From the IMG/VR virus record IMGVR_UViG_3300020468_000010, positions 1 to 51,468 of that record: a stretch of 51,468 nucleotides of DNA, one strand, 5' to 3'. The notes under the pieces are model-generated. The model was not told the DNA's origin and did no database searches. It was given only the letters and a program-made list of their open reading frames with translations. The translations under genes were made by a program, and so were the position numbers. This DNA comes from a virus. Positions 7,536 through 14,752 of this stretch are shown here, piece after piece (the stretch's first letter is position 1; each line of letters begins with the position of its first letter).

Positions 7536-7763
7536 ATGTACAAGTGGTCGTTCGGAGATGTGGTTATAAACATTCTTGCCTACACGCAGGGTGCTTATCC
7601 ATCCAAAGATGTGATGTCGATGGCCGAGGCCATTTGGAAAAAACAAGCTGGACCCAAGATGACTTTAATAGATATGGAAACCCCTTCTCTTGGCGGGGTT
7701 GCCACAGCCGCATTTGACTTCCTAGATCAGGAAGAAGAACCGGAGGAAGAAGCCGAAGAGTAG
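7536..7763 (+). CDS. Hypothetical protein, 75 aa
   Basis: A 75-aa protein with a C-terminal acidic tail (EEEPEEEAEE) and a short helical N-terminus (KWSFGDVVINILAYTQG). The residue pattern SKDVMSMAEAIWKKQ looks helical. No family is recognised. It is the last gene before the capsid promoter and is followed by a 219-bp leader region. Confidence 0.55.
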   Translation: MYKWSFGDVVINILAYTQGAYPSKDVMSMAEAIWKKQAGPKMTLIDMETPSLGGVATAAFDFLDQEEEPEEEAEE

Positions 7764-7775
7764 GGTATTAGTAAT

Positions 7776-7804
7776 TTGACTTATATCTTTAGCAAAGCTA
7801 ATAT
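7776..7804 (+). promoter_or_regulatory. Predicted strong promoter P2 (major capsid)
   Basis: TTGACT (7776-7781), 17 bp, TAATAT (7799-7804) is a near-consensus sigma70 promoter. The -10 is embedded in TTTAGCAAAGCTAATAT, closely similar to the promoters at 974 and 21,489. It would give a transcript starting near 7811 with a leader of about 170 nt before the capsid gene. Confidence 0.75.
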
Positions 7805-7982
7805 TCCAAGTTACAACTCTTGTATCAGCAAGTAACCTGATCGTGCCGTACACGTAAAAACCGTAATCGTCTGCCAAGACGTTAATTAGGCCGAGTCGCA
7901 CTCGTAAACCCGCGCAATCGTTGGTCTGCACGCAAAGGACACTAGGGCTATTTTTTTACTAAGCATCGTTTAGGAGGCCATC
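7805..7982 (+). promoter_or_regulatory. Structured 5' leader of the capsid mRNA
   Basis: A non-coding leader between the promoter and the capsid ATG. It contains possible hairpins: TAATCGTC/GACGTTA (7864-7884, loop TGCCAA, one bulge) and CGAGT-CGC-ACTCG (7892-7904), then a T7 run (about 7951-7957) and a strong ribosome binding site (AGGAGG) shortly before the ATG. Such 5' structures can stabilise a highly expressed message. No known riboswitch was recognised. Confidence 0.4.
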
Positions 7983-9128
7983 ATGGCTTTAACAAACTTT
8001 GCCAGCCTGACTTCTGAGCAACTAACCGCGTGGAGTCGGGATTTCTGGCGACAGGCTCGTAATATGAGCTTCATCAATCAGTTCGCAGGAACTGGTTCTA
8101 ATGCAATGGTTCAGCGTATTACTGAACTCACTCGATCCGAGAAAGGCACGCGTGCCGTCATCACTCTGCTCGCAGATATGACCGGAGACGGTGTCACGGG
8201 TGACTACACTCTGGAAGGTAACGAAGAGGCGCTCCGAGCGTACGACATCGTTATCCAGCTCGACCAACTGCGTTTCGCAAACCGAATCGCCGGTCGTATG
8301 GCTGACCAGAAGTCTGTGGTTAATTTCCGTGAGACCTCTCGTGACGCACTGGCTTATGCTATGGCTGACCGTATGGACCAGCTTGCGTTCCTCACTCTCG
8401 CAGGTCTGGCTTACACCAACAAAACCAATGGTGCTCTTCGTACTACGAGCGGAACCTCTGGTCTAGAGTTGGTTGATCTAGAGTTCGCGGGTGATGTAAC
8501 TACGCCTACCTCTAATCGTCACCTTCGTTTGAACGGCACTGCTCTTGCTGCTGCTGACACTACTGCTGTTACTGGAACCGACAAGATCGGTTACAAGGCA
8601 ATTGTCGAGCTCAAGGCATACGCAAAAGACAACTATATCCGTGGTCTGCGTGGTGCTGGCAACGAAGAGACTTTCCACTTGTTCGTAACGCCGCAGCAGA
8701 TGGCTAACCTGAAGCTCGATTCCGACTTCCTGGCTAACGTCCGTAATGCTGGTGTTCGCGGCACTGCCAATAGCTTGTTTGCTGGCAGCAGCAGCCTGAT
8801 GGTTGATGGTGTGATGGTTCATGAGTTCCGTCACGTATTCAACACGGCTGGTGCAACTGCTGGTACTTCATCTAATGCTGGTGCAGCGGGTTACAAGTGG
8901 GGTGCTAACGCAGACGTAGATGGAGCTCGCGCTCTGTTCTGCGGTGCTCAAGCACTTGCAATGGCTGACATCGGCTTGCCTGAGATCGTCGAAGATACAT
9001 TCGACTACGGCAACCAAGCTGGTATCAGCATCGGCAAAATATTCGGACTGAAGAAGCCTAAGTTCAACAGCGACTACAACGGTAGCGTTGAAGACTTCGG
9101 TGTCATTTGTCTGGATACAGCACAGTAA
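7983..9128 (+). CDS. Major capsid protein, N4-gp56 family
   Basis: The 381-aa coat protein begins MALTNFASLTSEQLTAWSRDFW and contains FAGTGSNAMVQRITELTRSEKG, YDIVIQLDQLRFANRIAGRM and DRMDQLAFLTLAG, which match the N4-gp56 family of HK97-fold coat proteins. It builds the icosahedral shell. The gene has its own promoter, a structured leader, the best ribosome binding site in the head region and a strong terminator, all expected for the most abundant virion protein. Confidence 0.93.
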   Translation: MALTNFASLTSEQLTAWSRDFWRQARNMSFINQFAGTGSNAMVQRITELTRSEKGTRAVITLLADMTGDGVTGDYTLEGNEEALRAYDIVIQLDQLRFANRIAGRMADQKSVVNFRETSRDALAYAMADRMDQLAFLTLAGLAYTNKTNGALRTTSGTSGLELVDLEFAGDVTTPTSNRHLRLNGTALAAADTTAVTGTDKIGYKAIVELKAYAKDNYIRGLRGAGNEETFHLFVTPQQMANLKLDSDFLANVRNAGVRGTANSLFAGSSSLMVDGVMVHEFRHVFNTAGATAGTSSNAGAAGYKWGANADVDGARALFCGAQALAMADIGLPEIVEDTFDYGNQAGISIGKIFGLKKPKFNSDYNGSVEDFGVICLDTAQ

Positions 9129-9164
9129 CTGCAAGAGACTCCTTGAGAGTGGGTTCTCTCATTT

Positions 9165-9197
9165 CCCTCTTCCCTTCGGGGGAGAGGGTCTTTTTTT
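9165..9197 (+). terminator. Intrinsic terminator after the capsid gene
   Basis: A perfect 10-bp stem (CCCTCTTCCC / GGGGAGAGGG, one G-U pair) with a TTCG tetraloop is followed by TCTTTTTTT. It lies 37 nt after the capsid stop and 19 nt before the pqqA start, so pqqA and later genes depend on read-through or on RNA processing. Confidence 0.9.
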
Positions 9198-9215
9198 AAG
9201 AGTTCGGAGGTAGAC

Positions 9216-9287
9216 ATGTGGACAAAACCTAAATACGAAAAAATCAGACTTGGTTTTGAAATCACGATGTATTTCGCCAATCGATAG
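9216..9287 (+). CDS. pqqA: PqqA, pyrroloquinoline quinone precursor peptide
   Basis: A 23-residue ORF starts MWTKP and continues to [13 protein letters not shown]. This is almost the text-book bacterial PqqA (Klebsiella, Pseudomonas and Acinetobacter types begin MW.KPa and end lEVT.Y...R), with the same length of about 23 aa. The essential Glu (residue 15) and Tyr (residue 19), which are cross-linked by PqqE and become PQQ, are both present in the E-x-x-x-Y spacing. GGAGG lies 5 nt before the ATG. No pqqB-E genes are in the window, so the peptide would feed the host pathway through host PqqD/PqqE. It follows the capsid terminator, giving it access to the strongest transcript. It is too short for routine gene callers. 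Confidence 0.9.
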   Translation: MWTKPKYEKIRLGFEITMYFANR

Positions 9288-9314
9288 GATTGTTTTTATT
9301 AAGGATGATGGCAT

Positions 9315-9674
9315 ATGCGGATTAAAGCTCCCCAGGATTTACGGGTAACAACCCTGAACGGTGCGTGCGTAGTTTTTCAGGCGGGTGTAGAGAAAGAAGT
9401 TGGAGATGAAGTTGGTCACTTGGCACTCAGTATGGGTGCGCAAATGGTCCAAAAAGACGGGGAGCCGCCCTCGATAGTAGCAGCGGTAGAGACTGAAGAA
9501 GTGAATCCTTTAGATGCGGTAGTAGCTGCTATAGAGCAGCTCGTATCGGAGGGCGCTACGGAAGATTTTAAAGCAAATGGTGAGCCTAAAGCGGCTTCAA
9601 TTAATCGTATTTGCGGGAAGACCGTTCCCCCAGAACTGAGAGAAGAAGCTTGGGACCAAGTATTTAACGGCTAA
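9315..9674 (+). CDS. Hypothetical head-region protein, 119 aa
   Basis: The 119-aa protein has an N-terminal beta-rich part (MRIKAPQDLRVTTLNGACVVFQAGVEKEV) and a C-terminal helical part (AVVAAIEQLVSEG; RICGKTVPPELREEAWDQV). Proteins of this pattern follow coat genes in marine podoviruses. The function is unknown; a head completion or decoration role is possible. Translation probably uses AAGGATGATGGCAT before the ATG. Confidence 0.6.
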   Translation: MRIKAPQDLRVTTLNGACVVFQAGVEKEVGDEVGHLALSMGAQMVQKDGEPPSIVAAVETEEVNPLDAVVAAIEQLVSEGATEDFKANGEPKAASINRICGKTVPPELREEAWDQVFNG

Positions 9675-9689
9675 AAAAGGTAACCCAGT

Positions 9690-10367
9690 ATGAGTGTCAC
9701 AGTTCAATCAGTACTTGATCGAGTTCAGATAACTCTGCAAGACACCACTGGAGTGAGATGGCCAGCCGCAAGTGAACTTATATTGTGGGTTAACGATGCC
9801 CAGCGTGAGATAGCGTTATTCAAACCTGACGCATCAGCAACTAATGAAACCATCACACTCGTTGATGGCACTAAGCAAACAATACCCTCTACGGGCAACA
9901 GACTTCTCGGCGTTGTCAGGAATATGTCAGCGGCATCAGCAGGTACAGGCGCTCGTTCAATACGAATAGTAGAACGGGAGGTCTTAGATGCCCAAACGCC
10001 AGATTGGCATAATCCAACCAGCACTGGCGATGCTGCTCATGGGGCTGTGGTTAAGCATTACGTTTACGATGATTCTGATCCCCGTAATTTTTATGTTTAT
10101 CCAGGAGTGTCTGGAAACGCTTACGTTGAGATTGTTTACTCAGCAAACCCAGCCACAGTCACCGCATCGAGTGACCTAGCGGTCCCCGATATCTTTGCTA
10201 ACGCGGTTTACAACTACGTCTTGTACAACTGCTACATGAAGGATGCGGAGTACACAGGTAATAACCAGCGTGCTGGCAACCACTATCAACTCTTTATGGC
10301 ATCGGTTACTGGTAAGTCTCAGTTAGATCTGACTACCAGCCCTAATGCTAATACGGCGGTGGCATAA
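9690..10367 (+). CDS. Head-tail connector-like protein (DUF6682-like)
   Basis: A 225-aa protein. The N-terminal segment SVLDRVQITLQDTTGVRWPAASELILWVNDAQREIALFKPD matches the helical start of phage adaptor proteins that bind below the portal (gp6/gp4-like; DUF6682 as I recall). The rest is beta-rich, with YVYPGVSGNAYVEIVYSANP, and ends with FANAVYNYVLYNCYMKDAEY. Its place after the coat gene fits a head completion or adaptor role. Confidence 0.7.
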   Translation: MSVTVQSVLDRVQITLQDTTGVRWPAASELILWVNDAQREIALFKPDASATNETITLVDGTKQTIPSTGNRLLGVVRNMSAASAGTGARSIRIVEREVLDAQTPDWHNPTSTGDAAHGAVVKHYVYDDSDPRNFYVYPGVSGNAYVEIVYSANPATVTASSDLAVPDIFANAVYNYVLYNCYMKDAEYTGNNQRAGNHYQLFMASVTGKSQLDLTTSPNANTAVA

Positions 10368-10370
10368 CCT

Positions 10371-11048
10371 ATGGCTACTTTTGAGTCGTTACTACCGGAC
10401 GTACTACCAAGTGTATATGGCTGTTCGGACCCTGTAGCAATTTCAGCTATTCGGTCAGCAGCTATCGATTTCTGTGTGAAGTCTGAGGTGTATCAGCAAG
10501 AGCTGGACCCTGTGACTACGGTGGCAAAGATATTTGAATATGACTTGGAGCCCCCCAAAAATTCGGTAGTCCACAAGATACTGTGGGCTATACACGATGG
10601 CGAAAAATTAGAGCCATTGAGCACGGGATTGTTAGAGCGAAGGCTCCCAGATTGGCGAGACAAAGCAAACGCGGGGATACCTAAGTACTTTGTTCAGCAG
10701 AGCCAAACTATTTTTTACCTCGCGCCTATGCCATCTACTACAAAAGTAGAGTCGGTCATTTTGCGTGCGGTACTGAAACCAACAGCAGCGGCCACTGTCC
10801 TCGATGACGAGGTCGTTAACAATCATAAAGATGTCATTGTAAATGGCGCTTTATTTCGGCTGCTTAGAACACCGGCCAAAGATTGGACCGATTATCAGGC
10901 AGCTCAAATGTACGCAGCTCTCTATGGCCAAGGCATAGAAGACGCAAAGCTGGAAGCAAGAGCTGCAAATGCACCAATAGCACGGAGCGTTAAATATGGC
11001 GGCTACCACACCAGCCCAACAAGGCGAAGATACACTCAGTATCGGTGA
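10371..11048 (+). CDS. Head-tail adaptor or tail tube protein A-like
   Basis: A 225-aa protein. The N-terminus, MATFESLLPDVLPSVYGCSDPVAISAIRSAAIDFC, and the C-terminal RLLRTPAKDWTDYQAAQMYAALYGQGIEDAKLEA resemble adaptor-like proteins of podoviruses. It probably contacts the connector or nozzle. It starts 3 nt after the previous gene and overlaps the next by 53 bp. The call is from context and weak sequence resemblance. Confidence 0.55.
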   Translation: MATFESLLPDVLPSVYGCSDPVAISAIRSAAIDFCVKSEVYQQELDPVTTVAKIFEYDLEPPKNSVVHKILWAIHDGEKLEPLSTGLLERRLPDWRDKANAGIPKYFVQQSQTIFYLAPMPSTTKVESVILRAVLKPTAAATVLDDEVVNNHKDVIVNGALFRLLRTPAKDWTDYQAAQMYAALYGQGIEDAKLEARAANAPIARSVKYGGYHTSPTRRRYTQYR

Positions 11049-11445
11049 TATCCGAGAGGAGTGGTGGTGGATCAGACCTGCAATAGAGGAGCTGTTGGCA
11101 GAAAACCCAACGCTCACATACATCCCAGAGGATGTGTATGCAGAAGTCAAAGCCGAGCGAGCAATATTGTTTGTTGCTGAAGGTGGGTTTGCGGTGACAA
11201 CGAGCAAGGTAGACCAGTTTTCTGGGGAAAAGACTTTGCTCATGTGGATTTATTGGAGTCGTCCTCGAAAAGCTCCAGCTCTATTTAGGCATATGGAGGG
11301 GATGAGGCAGGTTGCAGAGGCTATGGGTCACTCGTGGATCGAGGCCAGAACAAAGTCCGAGCGGTGGGGCAATGCCTTATCGCGAAGGGGCTGGGAATTA
11401 GACGATTTAGTGTATAGGAAGCCTGTAAATGTCGGGACCAGATAA
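10996..11445 (+). CDS. GNAT-like virion-region protein
   Basis: The 149-aa protein ends in FRHMEGMRQVAEAMGHSWIEARTKSERWGNALSRRGWELDDLVYRK, the layout of the C-terminal half of a GNAT acetyltransferase fold. T7 gp13, at the same genome position before the internal core proteins, has a comparable fold. No clear acetyl-CoA loop (Q/RxxGxG/A) is visible, so it may be a catalytically dead structural version. The N-terminus overlaps the previous gene by 53 bp. Confidence 0.5.
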   Translation: MAATTPAQQGEDTLSIGDIREEWWWIRPAIEELLAENPTLTYIPEDVYAEVKAERAILFVAEGGFAVTTSKVDQFSGEKTLLMWIYWSRPRKAPALFRHMEGMRQVAEAMGHSWIEARTKSERWGNALSRRGWELDDLVYRKPVNVGTR

Positions 11446-12043
11446 GCAAGATTACGAGCCAACAGAAGCTGAAAAAGCGTCTGCGTCGGTTGCACTTGCC
11501 AATTACAAGAAGTTCAAAAGGGACTATGAACCTGTCCTCTTGGACATGCGAGATAAAGCTGCGAAAGGCGACCCTTCTCAGATTTTAAGAGCTCGTGGTA
11601 ATGCCGATACGATGCAAGCGTTGACTCAGCCTAATTACAGAATGGCCCAGAGTCCTGATTACGGAGCGAATCTCAGTAAGGCATACCAAGGTCAGCTTGG
11701 GCTTGCAAACCAAGCCGGTAAAAAAATCCAGAACACTATGGGTAGTAATGTCCTTGGCATAGCCAGGAAGCAAGAAGCTGACGCTACTACTGGTATGTCG
11801 AAGCTTTCTCGTCTTGCTACTAGTGAGGCTTTAACTAAAGCAAAAGCAGATCAACAAGTAGCACAAGCAAAAGTTAATGCGGGTGTGCAGCTCGGCAGTG
11901 CTTTTGCTATGCAAGGTTTGGATAACCTCGACACTGGTGGGACGTTCTTTACTCCGAACGAAAGAATGCCTTATGGGCAGAGTGGACCGCCGAAACAAAT
12001 CAGTTCAGTCAGCGACCGCTGGAATAATTTCTGGAGGGGTTAA
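11429..12043 (+). CDS. Internal virion protein candidate, 204 aa
   Basis: A 204-aa, largely helical, Ala/Gln/Lys-rich protein (ASASVALANYKKFKRDYEP; EALTKAKADQQVAQAKVNAG) ending in VSDRWNNFWRG. Together with the next three genes it forms a block in the place of T7 genes 14-16, which encode ejected internal core proteins. No family was recognised directly. It overlaps the previous gene by 17 bp and precedes the next by 3 nt. Confidence 0.55.
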   Translation: MSGPDKQDYEPTEAEKASASVALANYKKFKRDYEPVLLDMRDKAAKGDPSQILRARGNADTMQALTQPNYRMAQSPDYGANLSKAYQGQLGLANQAGKKIQNTMGSNVLGIARKQEADATTGMSKLSRLATSEALTKAKADQQVAQAKVNAGVQLGSAFAMQGLDNLDTGGTFFTPNERMPYGQSGPPKQISSVSDRWNNFWRG

Positions 12044-12046
12044 TTT

Positions 12047-12691
12047 ATGGCTAGAGGATATGGAAACGCCGTCAATTTGACTCAACAGCAAATTGACGCT
12101 TTGGCAGCGCAAGGTTACGACACCTCGAATATGACTGCGGGTGCGGGTGCTGGCGGTGATTATGTAAATTCGTTGCCGCCGGTAGATGATCCTGCACAAG
12201 CCTACGCAGACATAACGCGTGGGGAATATAACGATTTTATGAACAACTACAGTGAGTTTGAGCAAGATCTGCTAAACAGAGCTCGGACTGACACAAGCTT
12301 AATTGATCAGGCCAGAGCAGACTCTGCAATGTCTGGCGAACTTACAAAAGGTATCGCAGCTCGTAATTCAGCTCGATATGGCAATTCTCTGACACCGGCA
12401 CAGCAACGCGCTTTGACAAGAAGTATCGACAGAGGTACAGCACTGGGGTCAGTTAAATCACTGTCTGACGCACGTATTGCACAGAACGAGGCTAATACAG
12501 CATTGATGTCTGACCTGATAAACATCGGGCAGGGTCTAAACCGCAGTAGTCAAACCCAGTTGGGTAATGCTGCTCAAGATGCGACGCAGCGCAAGAATGC
12601 GTACGAACAAGCCAAGGCCGCTAATAAAGCCCAGACTTACAGCACATTAGGTTCATTGGGCGCGATGGCTATTTTTGCCATGGCGTTCTAG
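12047..12691 (+). CDS. Internal virion protein, gp14-like candidate
   Basis: A 214-aa helical protein, rich in Ala, Asn and Gln, with a hydrophobic C-terminus (YSTLGSLGAMAIFAMAF) that could insert in a membrane, as proposed for T7 gp14 in the outer membrane. The middle part RALTRSIDRGTALGSVKSLSDARIAQNEAN is helical. The position before two very large ejection proteins supports the call; no motif does. Confidence 0.55.
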   Translation: MARGYGNAVNLTQQQIDALAAQGYDTSNMTAGAGAGGDYVNSLPPVDDPAQAYADITRGEYNDFMNNYSEFEQDLLNRARTDTSLIDQARADSAMSGELTKGIAARNSARYGNSLTPAQQRALTRSIDRGTALGSVKSLSDARIAQNEANTALMSDLINIGQGLNRSSQTQLGNAAQDATQRKNAYEQAKAANKAQTYSTLGSLGAMAIFAMAF

Positions 12692-12700
12692 GGGGAAGTA

Positions 12701-14752
12701 ATGGCCACACCACTTGGAAGCTTAGGACCATTACTGGGCTACGTTCAGAATCGTCGTAATGCGAGGGATCTCAGGGAATACCGTGATTACTCGTTAGGAC
12801 AGCGTGACCGTCAGCTTGAGCAAAGTGACAGACGGCTCGACTTGTACGAAGAAGGCGTTGAGTTACAGAGAAACCAAGATGAACGTCTGCAACAAGAGGC
12901 TGACGTTACTGCACAGACTCAATTTAATGTTGATTTTTTCGACTCTACTGTGTCGGGGCTAGATGATTTTGCGGTAAACGCAAATGGGGCTGTGACTGTT
13001 GGCCTTGATTCTATGCGTCGAGTTCTCCAAAACCAGCCAGAAGTTTTTCAGAAAATAGCTACTCAGTCAGGGGCGTGGAAGACCTTACGTGATCCGAGCG
13101 GTCAAGGTTATGACGGCATTACGAGTTTGCAAGCAGTACCCCAGGAAGATGGTTCGATCTCTTATGCAGTAGGTGTCCAGAACGCTAATACGGCGGGACC
13201 GCTAGCAGGTGGCGGCAGCACGGATGATGCAGCTCCAGTTACGATGATTAAAGAAGCTGATTTGCTGAGAGTTTTTAATCAAGGTTTGACTACTGCATAT
13301 GGTGATGGCGGGTCCACGGCTGTAACTATGCAGACTCGTCTTCTGAACAATGCCATGGTAGGTCGCGGCAATATGGAGAACGCGGCAGGGGCAGTCTTGG
13401 GAACAGCGGCAGGAGAACTATCTCAAGCTGGTGTACCCGAAGGTGTAGACGCTGCTCGCGCAGCAGGATTGGATCTCGGTGAAGCTAGCTACGATGAGTT
13501 AGCCCAGATTCTTGTCGATGAAGGTGGGATGACACCGGAAGAAGTTGAAGCGCAGTTCCCACGGGCCGACACCGAACCGCAGCCTGTTGAAGAGCCCGAA
13601 GATGATCGTACGGGATTAGGACGCAATTTAATTAAAAAGCTGGAAAAACGAGATCGATATCAGAACATGACCGGTCAAATGAGTCGTACCAGTAAAGGTA
13701 AGGCCGAGGAAATTGACGCAGAAATTCAACAGTATGCTGATGATCTTGAAGGAGCCATTAGGTCTAGAAGAGAGGATGGCCCACCAACTAAACGCGGTGC
13801 GAATGCTTATGCCGCAAGAACTCGACAGATGGAGCGGGAGCTGGAGTACCTCAATCCTACAGCCGTAACCGCTGAATCTGATACCGGACCTATTGATCCC
13901 CCAGACGAGACAATCACTCTCGGCAATATGAGAGAGCTGATTACTGAAAAAGGGTGGACTCCGACTGAAGAGCAGGTTAATCAAACTGCGGATGCTTTAC
14001 GAGCTGCTGGTGTTCAGTCAGCGTCTGAAATATCGCTGAAGTTACCACCGAGACAAGCAACGCTTGCAATGGCCGTATTGGCTGCATCAGACCCATCACT
14101 GAATACAGACCAAAGAGTAAAACTCGTAAATCAGTTGGTTAATTTTGCCCAGACCGGTGATACGGAGTATGGCGTAACTCAGCAGATGGATGACCAGCTC
14201 ACCGTGGCCCAAGAAAACCGAATGCGGCAGTCGCTTACATTCGATATGACGAAATATATGCGGCAGCTCCAGAAAGACGCTGCGGCACTTGGCGAAAAGA
14301 ATGCAGGAAAGATTGGCGAAGTCCTCAGGATGGTTGATAACTACGATATTAGTTGGAAGAACTCTGAGTTCTTAGCGCCCCTCCGAGAAATGGCTATCGC
14401 ATATGAGCAAGCTCCTGCTGGCCAGGAGAAACTTCAGTATGGCCGCTCGATGGTCGAGATGTTTGGTTTAGGAATGCGTAAGTACGCACTTGAGAACCAA
14501 AATGATGGCTTATTTAACCGGTTACAAAATGTCTTCCGTCGTGAGTCAGACAATCAAATTACGTTGGATAACATTGCCAACCGCATACGTGTGAATGTCG
14601 CAAAAGACACCTTTACCTTCATTGATCCTGTGGATGGAGCAGGGCCAGAAGACGGTGAGATCCCATTAGACACGATGAGACAGATGATGGGGCCAGCATT
14701 CACAACGATGATGACTAAACTGGCACAAACTAGACCCCCCGTGGAAGCTTAA
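12701..14752 (+). CDS. Internal virion/ejection protein, gp15-like
   Basis: The 683-aa protein has a charged N-terminal helix (YRDYSLGQRDRQLEQSDRRLDLYEEGVEL), a Gly/Asn-rich beta part, an acidic Pro hinge (PQPVEEPEDD), and a helical C-terminal half. It sits between the gp14-like gene and the 1,920-aa protein, the order found for internal core proteins 14-15-16 of T7-like phages that form a trans-envelope channel at infection. It overlaps the next start by 1 nt. Sequence similarity to T7 gp15 is not evident. Confidence 0.6.
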   Translation: MATPLGSLGPLLGYVQNRRNARDLREYRDYSLGQRDRQLEQSDRRLDLYEEGVELQRNQDERLQQEADVTAQTQFNVDFFDSTVSGLDDFAVNANGAVTVGLDSMRRVLQNQPEVFQKIATQSGAWKTLRDPSGQGYDGITSLQAVPQEDGSISYAVGVQNANTAGPLAGGGSTDDAAPVTMIKEADLLRVFNQGLTTAYGDGGSTAVTMQTRLLNNAMVGRGNMENAAGAVLGTAAGELSQAGVPEGVDAARAAGLDLGEASYDELAQILVDEGGMTPEEVEAQFPRADTEPQPVEEPEDDRTGLGRNLIKKLEKRDRYQNMTGQMSRTSKGKAEEIDAEIQQYADDLEGAIRSRREDGPPTKRGANAYAARTRQMERELEYLNPTAVTAESDTGPIDPPDETITLGNMRELITEKGWTPTEEQVNQTADALRAAGVQSASEISLKLPPRQATLAMAVLAASDPSLNTDQRVKLVNQLVNFAQTGDTEYGVTQQMDDQLTVAQENRMRQSLTFDMTKYMRQLQKDAAALGEKNAGKIGEVLRMVDNYDISWKNSEFLAPLREMAIAYEQAPAGQEKLQYGRSMVEMFGLGMRKYALENQNDGLFNRLQNVFRRESDNQITLDNIANRIRVNVAKDTFTFIDPVDGAGPEDGEIPLDTMRQMMGPAFTTMMTKLAQTRPPVEA

